DNA of 64,000 bases from Dactylellina haptotyla (lineage: Eukaryota > Ascomycota > Orbiliomycetes > Orbiliales > Orbiliaceae). Positions 10,818 to 22,830 of the stretch are shown here, one piece after another (position 1 is the first letter of the stretch; each line of letters begins with the position of its first letter). The DNA is taken from the NCBI GenBank assembly GCA_031310005.1, contig CM062387.1, forward strand, positions 186,001 through 250,000. Direction: 5' to 3'. Under the pieces are notes generated by a model. It ran no database searches. It was not told where the DNA came from and worked only from the letters and a program-made list of their open reading frames with translations. Position numbers and translations under genes: made by a program.

Positions 10818-12000
10818 CTAATTTAGGCATTGGGAATAGTAGGCGTTTTGGAACTTGCAAGTGCCCTGGGCACAGGTAGTGGGTCCCTTCCAGAGGACGC
10901 CACCGCATTGTCCATAAAGGGATTGGGCAGCCTGCGCAGCGGTGGAAGTTGGGCAGCCGGCGGCTTTGGTAGTGGTGGTGGTCGGCGTGGGGGCCTTGGT
11001 GGTTGTGACTGGGGCTTTGGTAGTTGTGACTGGCTTAGGAGTAGTGGTGGTGGTAACAGGCTTCGGGGTGGTAGTCGCGGCACGAGTGGTAGTAACAAGT
11101 GTGGTCGCGACTTTGGTGGTGGTAGTCGTCGGGGTAGAACCGCCCGCTGGGCAAGTTATCGGCGCCGGGCCAGGAATGGCATAGGCCTTTCCGTTATTAT
11201 CTGGTTGGCCACTGTTTCCGTAGATGCTGATCTGGACACCGGGATCGTTCTGGGGGTACGCTCCTGGGAACGAGACCGTAGAACTTGGGGAGAAGGATCC
11301 TCCACCGGTAACGTTGATCTGAACGCAAGAGATGTAGAACTGGGCTCCGAGGTTGTCATAAGCGCTGTGGAGAGCGATGAGTTCGGCGCGCATCAGATAG
11401 TTTCCAGACGCGAGGCACTTTGGGAGAGTGAACGTCCAAAAGCCTTTGGCATCAATCATAGTGTCCACTGCCCATTTCTTTGTGGCAGTGTTGAAGCCCT
11501 CGTGTGCAACCTTGAACCACTTGAGCCCAGTTTTGGGAGTTGTCGCGGCGTTGTCAACCTTCGCACTATAGATCGTTAGAACCTTACTCGATACTGCTCA
11601 AGATTTCAAAACTTACAGATAGATTGCGATTGGGCCCTTGTGAGAGGCCGCGATAGGATTGTCAACGTCTCCGGCGTATTGTTCACCACCGATAACGTGA
11701 CCCCAATAGGTGGAAACCTGCGCGCCAGCCGGTACATCGACGACTTGGCTCGATTTGCTGCCGTCCACCTGACAAATAATATCGTTCGAGGTCACATCCA
11801 TGATAGGCTACGCGTAACGATTAGCAAGGAATACCATAGTTGGACGGATAGGGTGAACTCACATTATTGCTTGTGGGAGCTCGGAAACCAGCCAACTGAG
11901 CCTGCTCGACTCCATTGATGGAGATTTTCTGGAAGATAGAGTGGGCTTGCGCTGTGGCGGCGAGACCGGCTGCCAAAAGTGCTTGCACTTGGAATTTCAT
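10818..12000 (-). CDS. AA9 lytic polysaccharide monooxygenase with C-terminal CBM1
   Basis: A copper enzyme that oxidatively cleaves cellulose or related glucans outside the cell. Exons 12000-11863, 11807-11617 and 11565-10818 (introns of 55 and 51 nt) give 358 aa. Signal peptide 1-19 ends at Ala-Gln-Ala, leaving His20 as the mature N-terminus, the first ligand of the histidine brace. The second brace His is His102 in the conserved Ser-His-Lys-Gly-Pro motif. His176, Gln185 and Tyr187 (ALHSA...GAQFY) match the second-sphere His/Gln and the axial Tyr of AA9. A Thr/Lys/Pro linker spans roughly 245-320. A fungal CBM1 occupies about 322-358 (YGQCGG...NAYYSQC) with the expected aromatic residues. 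All key residues are present, so it should be active. Confidence 0.95.
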
Positions 12001-12138
12001 CTTGGATGTGTATATAAAATGTAGAAGAAGGGAATAAAAAAAGAGTGTGAGGTTCAAAAAGAACGTTGGATGTGCCTTTTCGCTGAGAAGGCTGTAGTGA
12101 GCGTGATGATAAAAGGAAGAGGAGGACGGAAAAACTCC

Positions 12139-12146
12139 ATATTTAT
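12139..12146 (-). promoter_or_regulatory. TATA box candidate for the AA9 gene
   Basis: TATAAATA on the minus strand, about 140 bases upstream of the AA9 start codon at 12000. Confidence 0.45.
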
Positions 12147-14222
12147 ATTCTCGACGTCGGCAGCTTTCACCTTTCATTCTTCCAGGTGAGAAGTGGAGTT
12201 TGATGCCTGGACAATTTCCATGGTTTCATGGCCGCTGTGACAGGCGCTTTGGCCAATGCTCCCAAGGTTCTGGGTGGGTCCGAGGGAGCGCCACAGCAAG
12301 TTAATCCGGGCTCCACAAATGGCTGCATGATCCGAGGGCCCCGGTCAAACTCCTCGACTGGATAAATGCGATATTACAGGAGAGTACGCGTAGACGGGTG
12401 AGAAATGCGTCTCCGTCCAAGCACACGTGCCGTGTGTCGAGTATAACATCACCAAACATCAAAGCGTGAGTTCGAGATGTACCCGTAGCCACCGAACACC
12501 CATACGATTAGCCAACACATTGAACATCCGTTCGTAGATGATATTCTCATAGACGTACCGAATTATCGGCACTCCGAATTCCAACCGAGTGGGCCTGATG
12601 GCGGTCGGAGTGTTTCACTCGAAGAGAGCGATTCCTGTCACGTCACTGTAATAACCGTGCGCCCCTTTTGAGGTGCACCAGCCCAGCGCGCCAACCGCCA
12701 CAGATGAGACGTTCCGTGTTTTCACAACCATGCGAGAGCCTCCTTTCGGTCGAATAGCCGAACGAGCGGTGGGTCCGGAACCACACAATCCCTCTCGTAT
12801 TCCCAGTTAGCTCAGTTGGCATTGTGATCAACATGACACGCCGAGGAACTCACTTGCCCTGTTGTCGTAAGATCGGGAGGCCCTTTGAGATCTCTGAGAT
12901 TAGGGATCATCCCTGAGTTTTCTCCCTGCACAGACCCCAGCGGGCAATAAAGGAGACAAATAATACTTCGAACGCCTTCTGGAAGAATTCCTACTCGGTG
13001 GTGAATTTAACTCGAGACCTAAGCGCACCATGGCATTGCAATATTGTGAGGTCTTTAGCAACAAAAACACCCAACGCAGCCGACTGTCTTCTGGGAATCG
13101 CTACATTGCAACCAAGAGAGTAAGAGAGCATCTGAAGCTTCTGTCTTGGAATGGGAACGGCGAACCCAAGGCACCTACCGAAATGGCAGCATTCTACAAC
13201 GGATACGTTGAAATGGTCTTGAATGAATCCGCCAATTAATACCTCTCTCTATATAAGTCTATAGATCTATTTATGCGTTTTCTCTCCGAGGCTCCCGTCC
13301 TCCCGTCAATATCTCGTCGACCGACGATAGTCCTTTATTTAAACTTATATCCGTCAATACACCTCCTTTTGTCCTATCGATCAGCGCCCCTATGTCTCCA
13401 AATTTTCTTTCGGCGCGGATTCGAATCATGCAAACCAACTTCCCTTTCTTCGTTCTATCTAGTGTGCCCTGCATCGATCTAGTCCTCGCCTACGCTACAT
13501 TAATCGGTCGGGCTCGGTACTCTTATTCCGGAATCGAGGGTGTCTCGAAGCGTTGCAAGAGACGATGAGTTGCTCAGAAAGCTGAATGAAGTCCCAGAGT
13601 TGTAAACTCGCTGTGGTCGAGACGGTTATTCACGAGCCACTACACATCTCAATCTAATGATTTCGCATATGCTCAACATACGAACGCTAATCCATGTGGT
13701 CGTCTTCCCAGCTCTGTCTCTCGTATCCAAAATCCACGGATTCATAACGCGATTGATGCCACTGTCAGTATTCGAAAACACTATAGAATCTATGAGGTAG
13801 CGAAATACGGGCGGAAATATTCTTCGCTGCAATGAAAGCGCTCACCAGCTACATCTACCGCCTCAACTAGCCGTCCCATTGCAAATATATTGTATGCAGG
13901 CCGATATTGAGATCGCGGACTATCTGCATAATCTGAACGAGGTAGCTCTTACACACTTATTAATATAAACGAAGGAGCGTGGGTGGTTATCTCTCATAAC
14001 CAACGTCTTTTATACCTCGTTTCGCGTCCACAATAAAACCATCAATTTTAGAACATTGCGTAGATACCGATAAATACGGATATAAAACTTCAATATAAAA
14101 TTTCATCTTCGTTATGTACATGTCCTAATCAGACCTTACTACGTATCTACATTCGTAACTGATATTATGCTAAAAGGGGTATAGGTCTGTAATATACGGG
14201 CTCCTCGACGCTTTTAAACCAT
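12147..14222. other. Intergenic, mostly unassigned
   Basis: Two kilobases between the AA9 promoter and the 3' end of the beta-helix lyase gene. The only item I would keep is the small plus-strand frame at 13030, listed separately. From 13240 to 14222 I see nothing coding. Confidence 0.4.
13030..13239 (+). CDS. Possible small ORF of 69 aa
   Basis: An ATG in a good context (CACCATGGC) opens a 69-codon frame with balanced, soluble-looking composition: Arg/Lys-rich in the middle, ending in a Val-Leu-Asn-Glu-Ser-Ala-Asn tail. No domain, signal peptide or membrane segment is visible. It may be a real small gene, or the 5' or only exon of something larger. Chance occurrence is a fair alternative. 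Confidence 0.25.
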   Translation: MALQYCEVFSNKNTQRSRLSSGNRYIATKRVREHLKLLSWNGNGEPKAPTEMAAFYNGYVEMVLNESAN

Positions 14223-16066
14223 CTAATAGACGAACTTCGCGCCGACATCGGTGCCGTCCGCGATAACAAGGAAATCGGTAGCTGGGATTCTGTTCTGAGA
14301 GTCTCTCGCCCCAGTAACCAGAGAAGTAGTGGTGCTCTTGAAACGTGCATCGTTCCAAGTTCCACCGATGTTCCAACTGCAGCCGCTTGATGAACCGCCG
14401 GATCCGAGGCTGTAGGTAGCCGCATTGTTGCTAGCCAAGTCTTTGGTGAGTTTGCTGGGTGAACTGGAGAAAACGAAACCAGTGCCGGTGTTTTTCCATG
14501 CGGTACAATGATCAACAGTGATGGTACCGTAGTTTCCATTGTCTGTAAATCCGTGCTTGGCGTTCTGGAAAGCAATGCAGTATTTGACGGCGTGGTTGGC
14601 GGGAACATCCGGGTCCTAGAGAATCATTAGTTGGGTTGCGACAGATAGCCCCGTATAGTACTTACACCACCACCAAGCTTGAAACCGTTGCCATCTCCCG
14701 CCCAGTCGGGGAATCCCCATCTATTAACGCCATTGCCCCATGAAAGAGTGTATTCGAGAGTTATTGGTGTTTCGAACATCCTGTTTACGTCAGTATAATT
14801 CTGTCATGGCGCCTGACAATCAGAAGCAAAACATACCAAAAGTCGAGACCGTCATCGGCATTGTTCCAGAGTCTGCAGTTGGAAACGAGATTTCCTGCTC
14901 CGCTACCTTGTTTCTGAAGGGAACTCTATATCAGCATGTAGACGCGACATTTTTCACGAATAATTCTTACAATTGCCAAGCCGTCTGCTGACTCGCCGTT
15001 CTTGCGTGGGTCGCGATTTCCGTAGCTGTCCAATCTGATAACCCTGTTGTAGGCTGCAGCGCCTTCAATTTGGAGACCAGACTCATAGTTGTCGCGCGTA
15101 ATGAGATCCAAGAAGTCGTTGTACGAAGCGTCTCGATTGTAAATGCCGTAGGGTCCGTTAATCAATTCCAATTTAGAGAACGTCCAGTAGTTCGCGTTCT
15201 GGATGTGGAAGATTCCTATGTCAGGGGGGTTAAAATACAACACTCGAATGCGTTGTCGAGATGACACGCAGCAGGACTCAGAAAACTTACCACGATCCGG
15301 ATTGTCGAGAGCAGCGCCGAGAGCAGCGGGGGTTCCGGTCATGTTTTCGCCATCAATGATGACCTTCTCACCGGGGTAGGCGGCGACGGTATATCGCGCG
15401 GACGAGGTACCGCTTTTCGCGACTTGGATATTCTTGGATGGAGCGTAAGTACCAGCTCTTAGATAGATAGTGCAACCAGCTTTGATTTATTAGTTACGAA
15501 TGCTGTGATTCTAGCGATTTCCCAAGACTAACCGGTTGCAGTGTCGACGGCCTTCTGGATGCCAGCGAACGGACTGGAGATGCTGCCCGAGTTGCTGTCG
15601 GAGCCGGAGGTAGCAACATAGTAGACACAGCCGGTGGCGGCTGGGGCAGAAGTTGTAGTAGTCTTGGTAGTAGTTGTCGAAGTTGTGGTAGTCTTTGTTG
15701 TAGTAGTCGGGGTAGTCGTGGTCTTCGACGACGTAGTTGTACTCAAGGTCGTGGTAGTTTTGGATGAAGTTGTGGTAGTTTTAGACGAAGTTGTGGTAGT
15801 CTTGCTAGTCGTCGTCGTCGTCGTAGCTGTGGTACCGGTAGCTTGCAGGCACTAAATAATTAGTATATATCAATTTAAAGGACTAATCTAGTTCCTACCT
15901 GGCTGTAATAATCGTTTCCGTAGACGCAAGTCCATCCGGAAACACAGGTGGTAGCGCCCGTCCAACCAATTCCACCACACTGTCCATACGCTGGAGCTTG
16001 AGCGTTGATTCCTTGGATGAGGAGGAAGCAGGCGCCTCCGGCCAGAATTTTGCTATATCGAGGCAT
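14223..16066 (-). CDS. CBM1-linked right-handed beta-helix lyase, pectate-lyase (PL9-like)
   Basis: A probable secreted pectin-degrading enzyme. Seven exons: 16066-15899, 15851-15533, 15479-15291, 15215-14971, 14913-14837, 14780-14666 and 14615-14223. The six introns are 47-75 nt, and the whole gives 501 aa in frame. Signal peptide about 1-23. An N-terminal CBM1 at 26-58 ([11 protein letters not shown]...DYYSQC) has an intron just before its last Cys. A Thr/Ser/Lys linker runs about 60-125. From residue 131 the catalytic part opens with [13 protein letters not shown], typical of PL9-type lyases, and continues as beta-helix turns with Asn/Asp-rich ladders: [10 protein letters not shown] (324-333), then GNGFKLGGG. 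The acidic residues there resemble the Ca2+ site of PL9. The fold is certain enough; exact family and substrate are inferred. Confidence 0.8.
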
Positions 16067-16132
16067 TGTAGTGAAAGTCTGTGAGTTTCGCAAATTTAGG
16101 GGACTGCAGGTTCGCGACGCTGCAGCCTCGCG

Positions 16133-16140
16133 TATTTATA
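16133..16140 (-). promoter_or_regulatory. TATA box for the beta-helix lyase gene
   Basis: TATAAATA on the minus strand, about 67 bases before the ATG at 16066, a near-ideal position. Confidence 0.6.
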
Positions 16141-17263
16141 AAGCTGCTCGTCTGATCTCATCTTATCCATGGTAGAGCAGAAGTTCCACCAATGGTACAA
16201 AGCGGGAGGAAATTAAAGTAGCCTGTGGAGTTTTGATTTTCCGACATGTGGATCCATGGTAGACCGTGAGGCGATATTTTAATCGTGACGAAGCATGTGG
16301 TGTTGTGAGCCAAGATTTTTGGCGGGACGGGTTTCCGTTCAACCACCCCAGTGAAACGAGCGAGCATTCTTGGCGCGCAATACTTCTCCAAAGAAACAGC
16401 TCCAACGGGCCGTATTTGACAAAGGCGTTCTGTGGACACGCGGCTAACGTGCTGTCGTGATTCCAAGCGCCAAGGCGGCAGCAGCTGGGCCGGGGACGAT
16501 TGCGGAGTATTCAACTTCCGTGAAACGGATATATCTACAATCTTATAACTATAGCTATCGATATATTAGCTAAAACTTCCTGCATAGAGACTTTTAAAAG
16601 TTTTTGAATTTGTCCTTCAGTTTCAATCGCGAAGGCGGACTCCGGTGTCCAATCGACGGGAACTTCTAGTTGTTGAACCGCGAGTCGAGATATATTCTGC
16701 TCGAGCTACGGACAATATTCTTCGAAAACCCGGTTCGTCGTCTAGATAATAACCCCTGCCGAGTCTCGATGCCCCTGTTCGCCTTTTAGCAAAAAGCGTA
16801 AAAATCAACACCTGGCTCTCGGACCCTTATGCTCGCTATATTTACCTCATGACTAAATCGTCTTGACTGCACCAGCAAAACCGCTTCAATTTTAGACTTT
16901 ACATATTGGTGACCAAAGAGTTCCGTTTTCTGGACCCCGAGCGGCTGTTTAGCTTGATTAGATATTCTCCCGCTTGATATATCTATATACACCACTACTA
17001 TATGACTATTGAAGTGATTATTAGAACCGTGTCGAGGGTATCCTGGCAAAACAATAGATTTGTTAATAGATTAGCGTTTCCGTACGCTAGCTTCCTCCTT
17101 ATATAGCCTCATAGAGAGTGTACGTCTTCCCCAGAGATCTTCATTTAGAAGCAAATGGAAGCAAAAAATACATCCTTCAAATAATATATATCTTCAACAA
17201 GATGCACGAAAATACCTAGACATTGCTGAGGATGAGTGTCATTTATGGTATTGTGGAACATTA
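16141..17263. other. Intergenic, promoter side of the lyase gene
   Basis: About 1.1 kb. The first 300 bases upstream of the TATA box are likely regulatory. I see no coding signal in the rest. Confidence 0.4.
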
Positions 17264-17571
17264 TCACCCCTGAGAACCCACAAGACCCTGAAATTGCCGC
17301 CAAAAAAGTCGCCCAGCAGGCGAATTAGGCGATACATTCTCCAAATCCGTCATAAGTCTCATTCGGACATATCGCGTAATCTCTCGGAGGTCGGCAGCCA
17401 CACTGGGGATGAACAATTCTTTCAGACGTAAATGCTTTAGCTCGGGTGAACTTCGAGGGGCGATCTGAGCAGCTTACCTGGTGCGGCTTCATACATTTCA
17501 TTCAGCTCAGCAACGCGAGCAACGAGGTCTCCGGGAACCCCACCGTTCCTTCTAGGGGTTCGAGGGGGCAT
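17264..17571 (-). CDS. Small hypothetical protein, two exons
   Basis: Exons 17571-17478 and 17418-17264 join across a 59-nt intron (GTAAGC donor, GAAAG acceptor), giving 82 aa. The protein starts with a basic Met-Pro-Pro-Arg-Thr-Pro-Arg-Arg, then a helical segment (GDLVARVAELNEMYEA), then a basic/aliphatic C-terminus. A competing acceptor (CCCCAG at about 17404) would give a shorter protein of about 46 aa. The helical segment resembles the N-terminus of the larger gene just upstream (SPSDLVSRLERVFQANP), so this may be a truncated relative. Function unknown, no localisation signal. Confidence 0.4.
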
Positions 17572-17914
17572 TTTCAACCAAGTAGGTCTAATTGAACGAA
17601 ATGAGGAGATATAACATGAATAATATGGCGATATATATGAGGTAGAGTTGTAGACTGAGAGGTTCTTGGTTCTAAAATTTGGTGGCTGTTTCAAACCTCT
17701 ACCTGCACTCACTAAATCGCAACTCAGTCGGCACCTGGGCATTTCAAGACTGTCAGGTGTTACTCTAAACGGCAGTGGCATTGAGGGTATTTGAATCACT
17801 TCTCTTTAATTGTGCTAAGTACGGGTATCTCGCATAATCATTATCTATCTACCATTCCATGCACAGTTTAAAGCTGCTACGGTAATATTCAACCTCTCTA
17901 TCCAGCGTCCAACT

Positions 17915-19589
17915 CTAAGTAGCAAACACAAATTCACCTTCCGGGTCCTCATTATTATCCATAAGCCGCCTCTCGCTTTCATACATGTCCCAAAACGACT
18001 TGAGATCAAGCACGGAGACCAACATGAGCAGCCAGTCCACGTCCCAATTCTCAGTATGGTAAAGCTCGAGCTCCGTCATCGTCTCCATCATCACCTTGGT
18101 ATCAATCTGAAAGCCGCAGATTTTCAGCACGACCGGCGTCAACTTGTTCGTGATTTCCTTCAGTCTAGGCATCGCTGCAATCAACCTGTTCGAAAATTCA
18201 ACCACGCTGAATGACGCATCGCGTAGCTTCTCGATACTAAGTACGTTAGTATGGTCTCGTATGCGAGATGGTGGGTACTCACTCTGTTTTTAGAAATTTC
18301 TCCTTGATACCCGGACTATAGTAGTCGAAAATGGCGATAAATCCCAATCCGAACCCTGCCGCTTCTGTGAAGTTCCTCCATTTCTTGCCTAGCGTTGACA
18401 TTGAGGACAGTTGAGATCTCAGCTTTGTCTTCTCGTCCTGCAAGTCGTCATCGGATAGTATAAGTTTTGCCGCTTCAATCGAGTCGTATCTCTTCAGAAG
18501 ATCTTCATTGTAGATATCGTCGACGAGACCGTCCAAGATGGATGTAGGTCTATCACAGTTCTCGTTCGCTATATCGCGACGTTTCTCGTGTTCCCAGGAG
18601 ATTATAATCTGACCGAGGACGGTTTCGAACATTGCAACTGTCCCATCGGGCACGGGCTGGACTTGCTTGAAGACGGTGTATAAGGCGTGGTGGAAAGTGT
18701 GCTCGTTCTCCGGGACTTTCAAATCCAAACCTGCAAAGGTGGAGTAGTACTGTAGCTGGGGAGCATCTTTCGGGAACGAATGGGCCAACCGCCAAGGTTT
18801 TGGGTCGGTACAGGTTTCTTTCAAGGCGGATTGTACCATGGCGATGACCAGGGGTGACAGCATGCGGTTCCCAGCATTCATCATCTTTTCGGTTTTGAGG
18901 TGCCCCTGGTAAGCAGTAGTCTCATGTCTAGGGAGGCTAGTATCAAGCCCGGGGAGAGTGGCATCAAGCTCAAGGAGAGTATACTCTAGCTCAGGTAGGG
19001 TAGTCTCGAGTTCAGGTAGACTAGTCTCGTGCCCCAGGAGGGTAGCCTCGAGTTCGGGGAGAGTATTATCTAGCAGCGGCGGGATATTAGAGTTCTCTGC
19101 ACGAGCCTTTTTGGAGGAAGGCCCGTCCTCATCACTCTCACGCCTAGAGCGGCGGTGACCGGTCTGCGGGTCGAATTCCACCCCTGGGGCTTCGGGACCA
19201 GGAAAATGTAGGCCGAAGAGTGAAACGCTGGACTTATTCGGGACGGGTGGGTCTAGCGCAGCACCTGTGATACTTGGAGGGGTTGGCGTTTTGGGAGGTT
19301 CAGCGGGCTCGATCGGTTCGGTTTTTTCCGATGCTTCCTGTCGACTAGGGGCTATGATACGCCGAGCATGCTCCGCGATCTTGTGGTTGCAGACACGATT
19401 AGCCAAGTTTCTAAGCCTCGTGCCCATTCCATAATCTATACTGTCTGTATATCATACGCTGTTAGCTAAGAATACCCAACCGGCTGGATTCGACATACCT
19501 GGGTTCGCTTGAAATACTCGTTCCAGTCGAGACACGAGGTCGCTGGGGGAGAAATCCTCAATGTGGGCAGGTGTGCTTCCAGAAGACAT
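17915..19589 (-). CDS. Hypothetical protein with degenerate seven-residue repeat
   Basis: Exons 19589-19499, 19444-18283 and 18236-17915 (introns of 54 and 46 nt) give 524 aa. Not recognised. N-terminal residues 1-30 form an amphipathic helix. About 60-150 is proline-rich and disordered with a basic patch. Roughly 165-215 consists of seven imperfect copies of a Leu-Pro-Glu-Leu-Glu-Thr-Thr unit. The C-terminal 300 residues look alpha-helical and globular with no membrane segment or signal. The first intron has two in-phase acceptors nine bases apart (after 19445 or 19436), giving isoforms differing by three residues. The GTGAGT donor of the second intron overlaps a TGA that would otherwise end the frame, which supports splicing there. 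Confidence 0.65.
18917..19064 (-). repeat. Seven imperfect 21-nt coding repeats
   Basis: Each 21-base unit codes for a variant of Leu-Pro-Glu-Leu-Glu-Thr-Thr inside the 17915-19589 gene. Variants include Leu-Pro-Arg-His-Glu-Thr-Thr and Leu-Leu-Glu-Leu-Asp-Ala-Thr. The period is exact while residues drift, which points to old tandem duplication followed by divergence. Confidence 0.75.
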
Positions 19590-20936
19590 GACGGCCGCGG
19601 ATGTTACAGAGCCATGTAGAAAAGCTGGGAATTCGAAGGTTATAGAAATATCCGATAGTCCATATCATTATTTATGCTGCTATTTGATGTTTCCTCGATC
19701 CTCTCGTCTGCGGTCTCCCACGCCCTTACATTATATCTACTACAGAATATATCCTCCAAATAACGAGAATATTCCTCTAGACTCTCTCCAGGCAGATTTA
19801 AATACCCTCCATTGCAAACCACTAGCAACGACATAGTTCTCATTACTATTATAGTAGCGGAGCCGGAGATTGCGAGGTATACAAATAGCCAACTTGGACA
19901 AATCTGGTGATGAATCACGCGATCTCCTCGACGATCAATACTACACCACGACAACTTGCAACTCTCCCCTCAACACTGAAAAGACGGCGTAATTCAACGA
20001 TGAAAAAGACTTACTGCGCAAGTGGTATATTTATAACGGGTTAATAGGCATACAGTTCCAAAGCAGCTAGAGAGAATGAAAAATCCGTGTCATGTCAACA
20101 ATAGCCACTTAGTGTTGGCCCAACTCCATTTTGCAGATCTGCCATTGCCTTCGATATGAGCACAGATAACAACATAACGGACAAGAATAGAATAAATGGG
20201 ACGAATTACAACCCTGTCATGCAGTTTAGCGTTGGAGTTGCTAACCGTCGCATGTCAAATACAACAGGTTAAACAGCTAACAGCACAAGAACCAGTACCA
20301 CGGTCCCATGCGAACGCTCGTCCAATCTCACCGAACGCGATACCGCGGCACGGTTCCTTCATACAGCCCGCGAACAGAGTAAATTAATAAACAACAGGAG
20401 CCACGTCAAAGCCCGCAACCCATCCCACCGCTTAGCCGCCGCCGCCAGATTCCTGCGGTGCTCAAAGGAACAGCGTTACACGGTCCCCCCAACCTAATCT
20501 CCTTCCGTTCGCGTTTTAGAATGCGTCTGGGCGGGAGCTGTCGCCGAGTTTCTGGCCCACGATTGGCTCGCTTGTCATCCGTTTCGGTCGCTTGCCCGCT
20601 GTGGCCGGGGATTGGCTGTTGGCGGGTTCGAAGAGCCTCCCACGCCCCACAACCGGATTCCAAATTTACCTTTTCAAGCACGTTGGAGGCGCGGACGGTG
20701 GTGGACGTTCGAGAATGCCTTCTTCGGATTTTTCTATTTTTTTAAGATTTAATATCTGGAAGGTCAATATTAATAGCGGTCTCCCGTCATGATTTTCCGG
20801 TGGGGATATCCATTTCTTAACTGAGCGAGCTGTGCAGGCGCAACACTTATTGACATTCTTTTCGACGGGCTGGTCACCGTATTCAAATTTTATTTTCAAT
20901 AAAAAAATAACAAAGTGAAAAAATATCGTGATAAAA
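19590..20936. other. Divergent promoter region
   Basis: About 1.35 kb between two divergent genes. Short frames on both strands have no recognisable product. AT-rich just before 20937, GC-richer between 20400 and 20720. Confidence 0.45.
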
Positions 20937-22830
20937 ATGATCATTTATACTCTCGCGACGGCGCTGTTGCTGGCGCTGGTCGACTGTTCTCGGAATATGG
21001 CAAATACACCGACCAGGATTCTCCACGCCGCGACTCCAAACCTGGCCAGACGGCAAAACGTCGATATCACCGAACAATACGAGTTCACATTACACTACAT
21101 TGAAGGTATGTACGAATCCTCTAACTATTAGCCTCCAAGGGATCAGCCCACTAATACTTTCTAGGGTCATCGGAATATGTTAAACGCAAGAGCATGTCTG
21201 CCGCGATGCGTATCAAGAGCGAGCATCCCACCTTCATCCTGGAAGACTTTGACCACGTTCTCCACGAAGTCCGCTGCGATAGAGAGAGCATGGAAATAAC
21301 CTTCTCCTCCACTGAAATGATGGAGAAATTCCGCTCGAGATCCGTAGAGCTGGAGCAGTACCGTGTGCTCACATCGCATACGACATGCAATGAAGCCGGA
21401 GGAAGGGCCAGTTGGAAGTAAGTACCGATAAGCCGATATCTAACATCATATACTAACCGAATAGCATCACCACCGTATCGTGGGAAGGCTCTACCGCGCA
21501 TCTAACAGGTCATCCGGTCGAATGGGACTACGACTACACGCTGGACTTTGGCGAGCCCCGCCACGAGCTCACCCCGATCGCTCAGAATCGCCTCCAGCGC
21601 CGTGATACACAGCCTACCACGACGTCCCCCAGCGAGCCAACCGCAAAGTCATTCTCGTTTGAAAAATCCGCTATCGACAGACAGTTGATCCCCGTGACGA
21701 ATAGTACCGTGGAAAAGTTCATAGGATTGGTCCCAGAAGGGTTCGCGTTGAAATGCAAAAATTGCACCGTCCAGGGTAACGTTGATGTCGTCGGCGGCAC
21801 TATCGACGTCCGGGGTAAAAACGTCTTTCAAGTCCTCGACCAGCTCGAAGACCTCAAAGACTCCTTTGTTAGTTTTGTCACAAACGACGTATTCGCCCAT
21901 ATCGAGGTGGAAGCGTCCTGGCAGGGCGCATCCGCAGACGTGCCCCTCCCCACCGTCCGATTCCTCGAAGTCCCCATCGTCGGCATCGAAGTCCCCGGCG
22001 TAGCCCGAATCGGCGTCTTCTTCGAAGCTCTCATCGCCTTCCAAGCGACACTCAAAAAGGACCTAACCCTCAGCTACGGCTTCCAAGTCACCGTCCCGAA
22101 CAACTCCACGGCGATAGCAAACCTCGGCAACGTGAACGGCTCTACGGTAACAGGCTTCACTTCTACCTCGTTGACCCCGCTCCCCTTCGACTACCAATCC
22201 GAAAACCTCACCCTCTCACTCTCCGCAGCCCTCCAGCCGAAAATCTCGCTCACAATCGACGTCGGCAGCGGCAAGGTGTCCACGGGCATAGGCGCCAGCG
22301 TCCTCCTCGACATCCCCAGATACGCCATCGACATCACCCCACGCACGGGCGCAATCGATCTAAACTGCACGGAAATAGTCGGCCGCGAACCGACCCAGAT
22401 GGAAAGCATCCTTGGCAGCGTCGGGAACATCACGCACATCGCCCCGTCGTACCAAATCGGCGCCGGGTTCGAATTGACGGTCGATCAGATCAATCTCCCC
22501 GCGACAACGTACACGTATTCCGCTTTATCCAAGGCGTTCTCGGCACCGACGGGGTGTGTAGCGCATATTCCGGGGACGGGATTGGTCGCCGCGACGGATA
22601 TAGCGGTCAGTATATCCTCTGAGCTCGAGAGGGTCGCGAGTCAATCGCGAGCGTTGGCGAGTGCGTTTGCCACGGCGAACGGGCAGCAGAATTTCGGAAC
22701 GGCACCGGTTGCACCGACCGACTCGCCAAGTGGTGGTGGGATGAGAGTATTCGGAGGAGGAGAGCGTGGGGTCAGTGTGAGGTGTGCTGTTGTCGTCGTG
22801 GGTGTTATCCTCGGCGGGATGTTGCTATAA
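20937..22830 (+). CDS. GPI-anchored secreted protein
   Basis: Exons 20937-21105, 21165-21417 and 21465-22830 (introns of 59 and 47 nt) give 595 aa. The N-terminus is a signal peptide (IIYTLATALLLALVDC). The C-terminus has a Ser/Gly-rich stretch followed by a hydrophobic tail (CAVVVVGVILGGMLL) typical of a GPI-attachment signal, so the mature protein is probably on the plasma membrane or in the cell wall. The middle part is rich in beta-strand-like Val/Thr/Ile segments, with several Asn-x-Ser/Thr glycosylation sites. Arg-Arg pairs at about residues 38 and 185 could be processing sites. It resembles large uncharacterised surface proteins of ascomycetes; I do not assign a biochemical role. The start is the first ATG, just before the signal peptide. 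Confidence 0.8.

Noticed and set aside
10830-11579. 249-codon plus-strand frame
   Set aside because: Antisense of the Thr-rich linker and CBM1 of the AA9 gene; Gly/Ser repeats are the complement of Thr codons.
13408-13425. tRNA-like B-box sequence (GATTCGAATC)
   Set aside because: No matching A-box, acceptor stem or cloverleaf could be built around it.
21649-22055. Minus-strand frames of 131 and 75 codons
   Set aside because: Antisense of the GPI-anchored protein gene.
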